Assembly (NCBI RefSeq): GCF_932526225.1
Contig: NC_064038.1
Location: forward strand, 928,001-992,000
Origin: Nematostella vectensis
Lineage: Eukaryota > Cnidaria > Anthozoa > Actiniaria > Edwardsiidae
Length of the DNA stretch: 64,000 nucleotides
Reading direction: 5' to 3'
This document shows positions 1 to 9,639 of this stretch, piece by piece (positions within the stretch are counted from its first letter, which is position 1; every line of letters begins with the position of its first letter). A program made the translations under genes and the position numbers. The notes below the pieces were generated by a model. It saw only the letters and a program-made list of their open reading frames with translations. It searched no databases and was not told where the DNA came from.

Positions 1-1655
1 AAGAGGACAATTATAAGAGTCTAATATTAGCAAAGAGGACAATTATAAGAGTCTAATATTGTCAAAGAGGACAATTATAAGAGCCTAATATTAGCAAAGA
101 GGACAATTATAAGAGTCTAATATTAGCAGAGAGGACAATTATAAGAGTCTAATATTGGCAAAGAGGACAATTATAAGAGTCTAATATTAGCACAGAGGAC
201 AATTATAAGAGTCTAATATTAGCAAAGAGGACAATTATAAGAATCTAATATTAGCAAAGAGGACAATTATAAGAATCTAATATTAGCAAAGAGGACAATT
301 ATAAGAGTCTAATATTAGCAGAGAGGACAATTATAAGAGTCTAATATTGGCAAAGAGGACAATTATAAAAGTCTAATATTAGCAAAGAGGACAATTATAA
401 GAGTCTAATATTAGCAAAGAGGACAATTATAAGAGTCTAATATTAGCAAAGAGGACAATTATAAGAGTCTAATATTAGCAAAGAGGACAATTATAAGAGT
501 CTAATATTAGCAAAGAGGACAATTATAAGAGTCTAATATTAGCAAAGAGGACAATTATAAGAATCTAATATTAGCAAAGAGGACAATTATAGGAGTCTAA
601 TATTAGCAAAGAGGACAATTACAAGAGTCTAATATTAGCAAAGAGGACAATTATAAGAGTCTAATATTAGCAAAGAGGACAATTATAAGAGTCTAATATT
701 AGCAAAGAGGACAATTATAGGAGTCTAATATTAGCAAAAAGGACAATTATAAGAGTCTAATATTAGCAAAGAGGACAATTATAAGAGTCTAATATTAGCA
801 AAGAAAACAATTATAAGAGTCTAATATTAGCAAAGAAAACAATTATAAGAGTATAATATTAGCAAAGAGGACAATTACAAGAGTCTAATATTAGCAAAGA
901 GGGCAATTATAAGAGTCTAATATTGTCAAAGAGGACAATTATAAGAGTCTAATATTAGCAAAGAGGACAATTATAAGAGTCTAATATTAGCAAAGAGGAC
1001 AATTATAAGAGTCTAATATTTGCAAAGAGGACAATTATAAGAGTCTAATATTAGCAAAGAGGACAATTATAAGAGTCTAATATTAGCAAAGAGGACAATT
1101 ATAAGAGTCTAATATTAGCAAAGAGGACAATTATAAGAATCTAATATTAGCAAAGAGGACAATTATAGGAGTCTAATATTAGCAAAGAGGACAATTACAA
1201 GAGTCTAATATTAGCAAAGAGGACAATTATAAGAGTCTAATATTAGCAAAGAGGACAATTATAAGAGTCTAATATTAGCAAAGAGGACAATTATAAGAGT
1301 CTAATATTAGCAAAGAGGACAATTATAAGAGTCTAATATTAGCAAAGAGGACAATTATAAGAGTCTAATATTAGCAAAGAGGACAATTATAAGAGTCTAA
1401 TATTAGCAAAGAGGACAATTATAAGAATCTAATATTAGCAAAGAGGACAATTATAGGAGTCTAATATTAGCAAAGAGGACAATTACAAGAGTCTAATATT
1501 AGCAAAGAGGACAATTATAAGAGTCTAATATTAGCAAAGAGGACAATTATAAGAGTCTAATATTAGCAAAGAGGACAATTATAAGAGTCTAATATTAGCA
1601 AAGAAAACAATTATAAGAGTATAATATTAGCAAAGAGGACAATTATAAGAGTCTA
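1..1655. repeat. 32-bp tandem array, about 52 copies, truncated by window edge
   Basis: Head-to-tail units of 32 bp with core GAGGACAATTATAAGAG followed by TCTAATATTAGCAAA. Copies differ by single bases (AGAGTC/AGAATC, TTAGC/TTGTC, GAGGAC/GAAAAC). The variants recur in blocks: the stretch near 540-860 is echoed near 1100-1640, which indicates multi-unit duplication. The array lies in the GH27 intron downstream of the 2290-2354 exon. In gene-sense orientation each unit contains CCTCTTTGCTAATATTAG, which resembles a 3' splice site. Short tracts of GAGGACAAT are shared with the 46-bp array. Confidence 0.95.
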
Positions 1656-1724
1656 ATAATAGCAAAAAATTATTTTATAATAATTATTTTATTAATAGCA
1701 AACAATAATAGGAGTCTAATATCA
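1656..1724. repeat. Degenerate edge of the 32-bp array
   Basis: AT-rich sequence with a recognisable decayed unit at about 1693-1722 (AATAGCAAACAATAATAGG, then AGTCTAATAT). Array decay at the margin is expected when unequal exchange homogenises only the interior. The small TIR element at 1725 begins directly after this unit, so it probably inserted into an old repeat copy. Confidence 0.7.
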
Positions 1725-1893
1725 GGGCCGTAGCTGTGGGTGGGGCACAGGGGGCATGTGCCCCCCCCCCCCCCCCAATATTGTCAAAAATTATAAAGAA
1801 ACGACCAGATGAGGCGTGGATGTGCCCCCAAATATTTTCTTAAAGTTTGTGTATTGTGCCCCCCCCACCAATCTTACGTGTCCTGCTACGGCT
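1725..1893. mobile_element. Short TIR element with poly-C tracts (MITE-like)
   Basis: The left end reads GGCCGTAGCTGTGGGTGGGG and then CACA. The reverse complement of the right end reads AGCCGTAGCAGG and, after a 15-bp insertion, GGTGGGGGGGGCACA. The two ends are therefore imperfect inverted repeats about 169 bp apart. The interior has a long C-run (from about 1761) and no coding capacity. No convincing target-site duplication is visible. It is called a non-autonomous element from structure only. Confidence 0.5.
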
Positions 1894-2289
1894 ATGAATA
1901 AAATAGGGAAAGAATAGTCTCTTTGTGTTATTCTTACAAATCTGTAAGTGAAAGAAAGCATACATTTCCTTCAGCTGAACTGATACGTTTGATTTACTAT
2001 AGTTATTTTATGATCATATTTACTGCCGATCCGAAACCGGCCTCAAGTTAGACTCCAAGCAGTCGCCGCTGTGTTGAGCGTTCGTTATAATCAGCAGTCG
2101 CTGGCGAGGGGATAGATGCAGTCATTGTTGGGGAGAGAAGTAGTCGTTGTTGGGAGAGAAGTACAACGCTCGACAAAGCGGATAATGCTTGCAGTATAGC
2201 CTGAAATAAACGCTAAACATTCGATTAAAATATAAACACCTATCATAATCCTCTATCACTACTATCATTAACAGTATCACGCCACATAC
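1894..2289 (-). other. Intron sequence downstream of the DYGTKTC exon
   Basis: Unique sequence between the small TIR element and the 2290 donor. No exon of the host gene was found here. A short direct repeat of about 21 bp (AGTCATTGTTGGGGAGAGA and its near copy AGTCGTTGTTGGGAGAGA) occurs at 2120-2162. Confidence 0.6.
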
Positions 2290-2354
2290 CTCAGCATCCC
2301 TTATCACATGATTGATGCTGCCAGGGTAACCAGCACATGTCTTGGTTCCATAAT
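2290..2354 (-). CDS. GH27 exon with DYGTKTCAGYPG
   Basis: A 65-nt exon: two bases completing the aspartate, then 21 codons reading YGTKTCAGYPGSINHV and IRDAE. The acceptor is ATCGCTTCAG and the donor GAG|GTATGTG, phase 0. The cysteine corresponds to the active-site-loop cysteine of GLA. The N-glycosylation sequon that precedes it in human GLA and NAGA (N-x-T-C) is TKTC here, so that sequon is absent. In relatives the next residues are TFADWGVD and the LK.DGC nucleophile motif. I found no such exon between 1 and 2289, so it should lie beyond the left edge. Confidence 0.92.
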
Positions 2355-2462
2355 CTGAAGCGATATCATCAAAATGAGAAACAGCATTTGAGATCTCAGC
2401 ACTATCCCTACTGATGTTCGGCCCTTGATATCACTATCCTAACCTCCTTTATTTTATAGGTG
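2355..2462 (-). other. 3' end of the 29-bp-array intron (acceptor region)
   Basis: About 108 bp between the array and the acceptor at 2355-2356. Read on minus, it contains GTTTCTCATTTTGATGATAT before CGCTTCAG. The array stops well short of the acceptor but begins at the donor side of the intron. Confidence 0.7.
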
Positions 2463-4631
2463 ACAAGCCAAGCCTTATACCATCCCTTCATACAAGCCAA
2501 GCCTTATACCATCCCTTCATACAAGCCAAGCCTTATATCATACCTGTATACAAGCCATGCCTTATATCATACCTGTATACAAACCAAGCCTTATACCATC
2601 CCTTCATACAAGCCAAGCCTTATATCATACCTGTATACAAGCCAAGCCTTATATCATCCCTGTATACAAGCCATGCCTTATATCATCCCTGTATACAAAC
2701 CAAGCCTTATACCATCCCTTGGTACAAGCTAAGCCTTATACCATCGCTGTATACAAGCCAAGCCTTATACCATCCCTGTGTAGAAGCCAAGCCTTATATC
2801 ATACCTGTGTACAAGCAAAGCCTTATACCATCCCTGTATACAAGCGAAGCCTTATACCATCCCTGTATACAAACCAAGCCTTATACCATCCCTGTGTACA
2901 AGCAAAGCCTTATACCATCCCTGTATACAAGCGAAGCCTTATACCATCCCTTCATTCAAGCCATGCCTTATACTATCCCTGTATACAAGCCATGCCTTAT
3001 ATCATACCTGTATACAAGCCAAGCCTTATATCATACCTGTATACAAGCCAAGCCTTATATCATACCTGTATACAAGCCATGCCTCATATCATTCATTCAT
3101 ACAAGCCATGCCATATACCATCCCTTCATACAAGCCAAGCCTTATACCATCCCTGTATACAAGCCATGCCTTATATCATACCTGTATACAAGCCAAGCCT
3201 TATACCATCCCTTCATACAAGCCATGCCTTATACCACCCCTGTATACAAGCCATGCCTTATACCATCCCTTCATACAAGCCATGCCTTATACCATCCCTG
3301 TATACAAGCGAAGCCTCATACCATCCCTGTATACAAGCCAAGCCTTATACCATCCCTTCATACAAGCCATGCCTTATACCATCCCTGTATACAAGCCATG
3401 TCTTATATCATACCTGTATACTAGCCAAGCCTTATACCATCCCTTCATACAAGCCATGCCTTATACCACCCCTGTATACAAGCCATGCCTTATACCATCC
3501 CTTTAAACAAGCCAAGCCTTATATCATACCTGTATACAAGCGAAGCCTTATACCATCCCTTCATACAAGCCAAGCCTTATACCATCCCTTCATACAAGCC
3601 ATGCCTTATACCATCCCTTCATACAAGCCAAACCTTATATCATACCCGTATACAAGGCAAGCCTTATACCATCCCTTCATACAAGCCAAGCCTCATACCA
3701 TCCCTGTATACAAGCCAAGCCTTATACCATCCGTGTATACAAGCCAATCCTCATACCATCCCTGTATACAAGCCAAGCCTTATACCATCCCTGTATACAA
3801 GCCAAGCCTTATACAATCCCTGTATACAAGCCATGCCTTATATCATCCCTTCATACAAGCCAAGCCTTATACCATCCCTGTATACAAACCAAGCCTTATA
3901 CCATGCCTTGGTACAAGCTAAGCCTTATACCATCGCTGTATTAAAGCCAAGCCTTATACCATCCCTGTGTAGAAGCCAAGCCTTATATCATACCTGTGTA
4001 CAAGCAAAGCCTTATACCATCCCTGTATACAAACCAAGCCTTATACCATCCCTTGGTACAAGCTAAGCCTTATACCATCCCTGTATACAAACCAAGCCTT
4101 ATACCATCCCTGTGTAGAAGCCAAGCCTTATATCATACCTGTGTACTAGCAAAGCCTTATACCATCCCTGTATACAAGCAAAGCCTTATACCATCCCTTC
4201 ATTCAAGCCATGCCATATACCATCCCTTCATACAAGCCAAGCCTTATACCATCCCTGTATACAAGCCATGCCTTATATCATACCTGTATACAAGCCAAGC
4301 CTTATACCATCCCTTCATACAAGCCATGCCTTATACCACCCCTGTATACAAGCCATGCCTTATACCATCCCTTCAAACAAGCCAAGCCTTATATCATACC
4401 TGTATACAAGCCATGCCTTATATCATACCCGTATACAAGGCAAGCCTTATACCATCCCTGTATAAAAGCCATGCCTTATACCATCCCTTCATACAAGCCA
4501 TGCCTTATATCATACCTGTGTATAAGCGAAGCCTTATACCATCACTTCATACAAGCCAAGCCTTATATGATCTCTGTATACAAGCCAAGCCTTATACCAT
4601 CCCTGTATACGAGCCATGCCTTATATCGTAC
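2463..4631 (-). repeat. 29-bp minisatellite seeded by an exon/5' splice-site junction, about 75 copies
   Basis: Units of 29 bp fill most of the intron between the 4632-4668 and 2290-2354 exons. In gene sense a unit has GGCTTGTATACAG followed by GTATGATATAAGG. The authentic junction is GGCTTGTATGCAG|GTACGATATAAGG, so the unit is a copy of the exon end plus donor. By eye about 15 units keep CAG|GTATGA (or CAGGTATGA with one nearby change). Most carry CAGGGATGG or GAAGGGATGG, which lack GT at the junction. Block duplications are visible: GGTACAAGCT at 2721, 3910 and 4055, spaced 1189 (41 units) and 145 (5 units). On the + strand no frame contains a stop for long stretches, because 29 is not a multiple of three and the + unit has no stop in any frame. 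The resulting open frames of up to 454 codons are not supported as genes. Confidence 0.95.
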
Positions 4632-4668
4632 CTGCATACAAGCCAAACTTGAGTCCTTTGCTGTGGAT
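4632..4668 (-). CDS. GH27 micro-exon IHSKGLKFGLYA
   Basis: A 37-nt micro-exon: 12 codons plus the first base of an aspartate codon. It is entered in phase 0 after TGTCATAG and left in phase 1 at GCAG|GTACGA. It encodes IHSKGLKFGLYA. It was found because this segment was missing between LADY and DYGTKTC, and it fits residue for residue. The tyrosine corresponds to the pocket tyrosine of GLA. The preceding exon is about 55.3 kb upstream. The last 15 nt (4632-4646) resemble each unit of the 29-bp array that starts directly at its donor, so the exon end is the likely seed of that array. Confidence 0.9.
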
Positions 4669-5403
4669 CTATGACATAGATAATAATATTAACACCAGTA
4701 ACTTAAATACACTCATCAGCTTTTGACAAGATTTTATGATAAAAGAGCACTCTTCATCCCTGCATTTATTTTTATTTCATTCAATAAAAAAGAAGTTTTA
4801 TATTTTGTTCATCAGATTCAATCGAGAAACTAGATGCTTTCTTAACCTTAGTATTTTGCTGTGCCTTTACGACACATTAAAGATCGTATCCCAGTTCAAA
4901 TAACTATCGAAATAAGATACATAAACATCTCTTCTTGCTATTTTCAAAAATAATTGAAAAACATATTGAAATGTCTTTTCTCTAGAATTAAAACTTTCGG
5001 TACTGGTAAATCGAGAAGCTTACACCCAGAGTGTATGTACTTGATGAATTATTATTTTACTTACTAATTATTATTTTAGTATTTCTCTTATCACTTGTTG
5101 GGACTTTGGCTTAAATCTCGAGAAATAAGACTCATCATGGCATCAATTCAACTAGTCTGGTGGCAGAGGCCGGAAAATAGGGGTTTCGCACAAGTCGAGA
5201 GCTAGAGAAGGTTTGAAAGCAGATTTGAGTAGATATTGGTCCCCTGAACAACGCCTGGTAGTTAGTGGAGTCGAATTGTGGTATAAGTTTTGAATTATTT
5301 ACGTTTTTCTATTTCGGGTGAAAAACCACAGGGTACCCGAGTATGAATTTTACAAAATAAATTATTAAGCATACAAAACATACAATAAAGGCATGGAAAC
5401 ATC
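4669..5403 (-). other. 3' part of the 55-kb intron, unique AT-rich sequence
   Basis: Sequence between the acceptor TGTCATAG of the micro-exon and the decayed transposon. A pyrimidine and AT-rich stretch precedes the acceptor. The segment ACCACAGGGTACCCGAGT at 5325-5342 is an extra copy of a motif found in the transposon TIRs. No gene was recognised. Confidence 0.6.
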
Positions 5404-7745
5404 CTACAAATATAATTACCATATGTTACAAGTCGCTCAAACTAATTCGGCCTTAAACCACAGGTTGCCCGAGTCATATATTTGCAAGGTTCCAGTGTGT
5501 TCACGCATAAGTTTGGGAAATAATCCATAAAGTTTTCATTCTTTTGTCGTTTATAACTCAGAAGCTACCTAAACATGATACTCCAGTGTCAAATTTGGCA
5601 TCTGAGCTAAATCTTGGCTCCTATATGCTTGGCTCCTTTATATCAAATGAGACCACAGGGATCCCAAGTCCAGTTTTCTTTAAATAAGCAAGTCCATGGT
5701 AAAACAATTGGTGACAGCTTCTTGTCCTTAAATGACTAGATTGAGAGAATGTTCACAGTGAAAGCCGACAGAGATATGTTTGGAAGACTTCGCAAATGCA
5801 AGTCAAGACAAGTCAACCTAGCAGTCCCCTGCGCGATTGCCTACAATGATGGAAGTTTTAGGAAGTTCATCATAAGTCACAATTCTTGAGGAAGGTTTTG
5901 ACACATGATGTTGTTAATATCTTGGGTGGAATGGCATTATTCAGATGCAAATACGTTTTGGGAGCTTGCGCAGAAATATTTCACCACCATCATGAGGCAG
6001 ATCACCACCCAAAGCTGCTCTATTCTTAACATGGCCTTTGATCACTATTTGGATACAACGATTCAGGCTGGGAAGAGGGCCAGGAAAGGGTCTACAGATG
6101 GTCTTGAGATAAGGAACGCAGGCCATAATACACCAGAGTCACGACAATGGTCCAAGTACATATAGAACCCAATTAAGAACAAGACCGTCTGATGCCCGGG
6201 AAGGACCTTATCATATGAGTAGGTCTTTTCAATAGGGAGAAAGCAGCCAATAGCAGAAATCAGCAAGCTTGAGTGCACAAAATACAGGGCCTGGATGGGG
6301 TAAACCGACTAGCGACAAACGGCTTAAAAGTAACTGAATACTAAGAAAACATGAAAAAAAACTAGTGAATAGTGACAAAAAAATATTTGCTGACTACCGA
6401 CATTTTATTATTTCTGGTATTTTAACTCTTTACTTCCATCTACTTAAATTCGGCCATTTAGAGATCTGCACTATGTATTTCCTGTTGCATCAACTTTTCA
6501 GTCAATTATTAATCCATAATTATTATATTATCAATAAGTTATTAATTACCAATCCATTAAATCTGGTACAAGAGCGATTACTAGCTTGGATTCACAGACT
6601 ACCGAGATGCAGACCCCCCCCCCCCCCCCATCCAGACTCTGAAAGAACAGACACGCAAATGATTCTGCATGCTGCCTATGATGCAAGCGACTTCTCAACA
6701 GTCATCATTCAATCCCTAGATACAGATGTCCTCGCACTTCGTGTCACGCACTTCACTGCCATCGGATGTCAGGGGTTTGGTTTCGAACAAGCACTGGGGA
6801 CCGCCAGAGACTTATCCCAGTCCACGCAATCCATGAAAGGTTAGGTGACAGGCTTTGCCAGTCACTACCAGCATTTCATGTGTTAACCAGGTGCGATTCC
6901 ACAAGCAGCCTCTCTGGTAGAGAATAGAAGAAACCATGGCTAACGCTAAGACAAAGAGCTGCACGCCAATCGACGCTTAGTCTGTTTGGTCAGCATCAAG
7001 CCCTCGATAATGAGAAAGCAGCGAAGACAGAGGCTTTTGTTTGCGTTCTCTATCTGTATCAAGATCAGCTGACGAGCTGCGCCATCTGATGTTCTGCCAA
7101 CATCAGACAGCCTCAGGCAACATATGGAGCGTGCCAGCTTCCAACCGTTCGGTTGTTGGCCAAGTCCAGAGGAACATGGATAAGAAAAGCAAGACGGAAA
7201 TCTCAGGCCTGTCTACATGACGAGAGACCCAGATCCACCCAGTCTTATCGAGCCGACAAGGTTTGGATGCTTATGTCAACGGAAGCCTGTTTATGTATGG
7301 CTGAAGAGGCAAAGAGCCCCCATAACATGGCAAGCAAGTAGATGAGTCAGAGGACAAAAACAGCGATGATAAGTAGGATCAAGTCCTGTTATGCTAGTGC
7401 CAAACCTGAGCAATTACCTTCTTTTTCTTTTAGCTGAGATGCAGGATGAGAACAGGCCGGGTACCAAAGCCTAGACGGAAAGAGGGCTGATCTATGTTAT
7501 GCCTAGCAAGTAACTTTGTTTTCCATTTTTAAAGAACTAATATTTGGGCTCCTGTGGTTTTAATGTCATGCAAGGATAACAATTTGGTACAAAAAACGCA
7601 ATTTCAATGCAAACAATTTCATTTCAAACATTCTCTGAATAATGATCTATAGGAGCCATTAATGCTATTGTTAGACTCGGTCACCCTGTGGTTTTAGGCT
7701 GTGTTAGTTGGAATTACCTGCAACATATGGGAATTATGTTTGTAG
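5404..7745 (+). mobile_element. Decayed DNA transposon with about 72-bp terminal inverted repeats
   Basis: Left TIR 5404-5475 and right TIR 7674-7745 align as inverted repeats over about 72 bp at roughly 80% identity. Shared blocks are CTACAAA, ATAATT, CCATATGTT, ACCACAGG and CCGAGTC. A second inverted match inside is GGCTCCTATA at 5616-5625 against 7648-7657. Subterminal ACCACAGG motifs occur at 5652 on + and at 7547-7560 on minus. The interior holds a decayed ORF in + orientation. No target-site duplication could be identified, because the right end is directly followed by the 46-bp array. It lies antisense within the host intron. Confidence 0.72.
5758..7363 (+). pseudogene. Decayed ORF of an uncharacterised transposon-associated family (DTDV and CDSTSSLSG motifs)
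   Basis: Consecutive fragments in different frames match, from memory, a protein family that recurs as uncharacterised proteins in cnidarian, mollusc and fish genomes. They are RDMFGRL and DGSFRK (about 5770-5860); ELAQKYFTTIM, then AFDHYLDTTIQAGKRARKG, then RQWSKYI (5905-6165); TDTQMILHAA and SLDTDVLAL (about 6645-6740); LPAFHVLTRCDSTSSLSG (about 6864-6917); KKPWLTL and, further on, NEKAAKTEAFVCVLYLYQ; and a C-terminal TEACLCMAEE...PHNMAS (about 7285-7338). Stops and frame changes separate them. An AT-rich insert at about 6330-6590 and a run of C (PPPPP) at about 6613 interrupt it. The fragments run in order on the + strand between the TIRs, so this was probably the element's main protein. 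The biochemical function is unknown to me. Confidence 0.7.
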
Positions 7746-9639
7746 TGGGGGTTTAACTGATGTACTTTTCACCTAAAGCATTAAGGAGGACAATGGGTTT
7801 AACTGATGTACTTTTCACCTAAAGCATTAAGAAGGGCAATGGGTTTTACTGATGTACTTTTAACCTAAAGAATTAAGGAGGACAATGGGTTTAATTGAAG
7901 TACTTTTCACCTAAAGCATTAAGGAGGACAATGGGTTTTACTGATGTACTTTTCACCTGAAGCATTAAGAAAAACAATGGGTTTAACTGATGTACTTTTC
8001 ACCAAAAGCATTAAGGAGGACAACGGGTTAAACTGATGTACTTTTCACCTAAAGCATTAAGGAGGACAATGGGTTTAACTGATGTACTTTTAACCTAAAG
8101 AATTAAGGAGGACAACGGGTTAAACTGATGTACTTTTCACCTAAAGCATTAAGGAGGACAATGGGTTTAACTGATGTACTTTTCACATAAAACATTAAGG
8201 GTTTAACTGATGTACTTTTCACATAAAACATTAAGGAGGACAATGGGTTTAACTGATGTACTTTTCACCTAAAGCATAAGCAATAATGAGAGAGTATTAA
8301 GGAGGGGACAATGGGTTTAACTGATGTACTTTTCACCTAAAGCATAAGCAATAATGACAGAGTATTAAGGAGAGGACAATGGGTTTAACTGATGTACTTT
8401 TCACCTAAAGCATTAAGGAGGACAATGGGTTTAACTGATGTACTTTTCACCTAAAGCAATAATGTGAGAGTAATAAGGAGAGGACAATGGGTTTAACGGA
8501 TGTACTTTTCACATAAAGCATTAAGGAGGACAATGGGTTTAACTGATGTACTTTTCACCTAAAGAATTAAGGAGGACAACAGGTTTCACTGATGTACTTT
8601 TCACCTAAAGCATTAAGGAGGACAATGGGTTTAACTGATGTACTTTTCACCTAAAGCATTAAGAAGGACAATGGGTTTACCTGATGTACTTTTCACCTAA
8701 AGTATTAAGAAGGACAATGGGTTTAATAGATGTACTTTTCACCTAAAGCATTAAGAAGGACAATGGGTTTACCTGATGTACTTTTCACCTAAAGCATTAA
8801 GGAGGACAATGGGTTTAACTGATGTACTTTTCACCTAAAGCATTAAGGAGGACAATGGGTTTAACTGATGTACATTTCACCTAAAGAATTAAGGAGGACA
8901 ATGGGTTTAACTGATGTACTTTTCACCTAAAGCATTAAGGAGGACAATGGGTTTAATAGATGTACTTTTCACCTAAAGCAATTATAAGAGAGTATTAAGG
9001 AGATGACAATGGGTTTATCTGATGTACGTTTCACAAAAAGCATTATGGAGGACAATGAGTTTAACTGATGTACTTTTCACCTAAAGCATTAAGGAGGACA
9101 ATGGGTTTAACTGATGTACATTTCACCTAAAGAATTAAGGAGGACAATGGGTTTAACTGATGTACTTTTCACCTAAAGCATTAAGGAGCACAATGGGTTT
9201 AACTGATGTACTTTTCACCTAAAGCAATTATGAGAGAGTATTAAGGAGATGACAATGGGTTTATCTGATGTACGTTTCACAAAAAGCATTATGGAGGACA
9301 ATGGGTTCAACTGATGTACTTTTCACCTAAAGCATTAAGGAGGACAATGGGTTTAACTGATGTGCTTTTCACCTAAAGCATTAAGGAGGACAATGGGTTT
9401 AACTGATGTACTTTTCACCTAAAGCATTAAGGAGGACAATGGGTTTAACTGATGTACTTTTCACCTAAAGAATTAAGGAGGACAATGGGTTTAACTGGTG
9501 TACTTTTCACCTAAAGCATAAAGGAGGACAATGGGTTTAATAGATGTACTTTTCACCTAAAGCAATTATGAGAGAGTATTAAGGAGAGGACAATGGGTTT
9601 AACTGTGGTACTTTTCACCTAAAGCATTAAAAAGGACAA

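Noticed and set aside
1-1655. CRISPR array
   Set aside because: Units are contiguous 32-bp repeats with no unique spacers.
2122-2307. 61-codon minus-strand ORF as a gene
   Set aside because: It is the last few codons of the 2290-2354 exon read through the GTATGT donor into intron.
2557-3921. 454-codon + strand open frame as a repetitive secreted or structural protein gene
   Set aside because: It lies wholly within the 29-bp array, has equally open shadow frames, and is antisense to a spliced GH27 gene whose exon end seeds the repeat.
6365-6844. 159-codon ORF as an intact gene
   Set aside because: Its first half is AT-rich inserted sequence plus a poly-C run. Only the second half matches the transposon family, whose remaining motifs lie in other frames.
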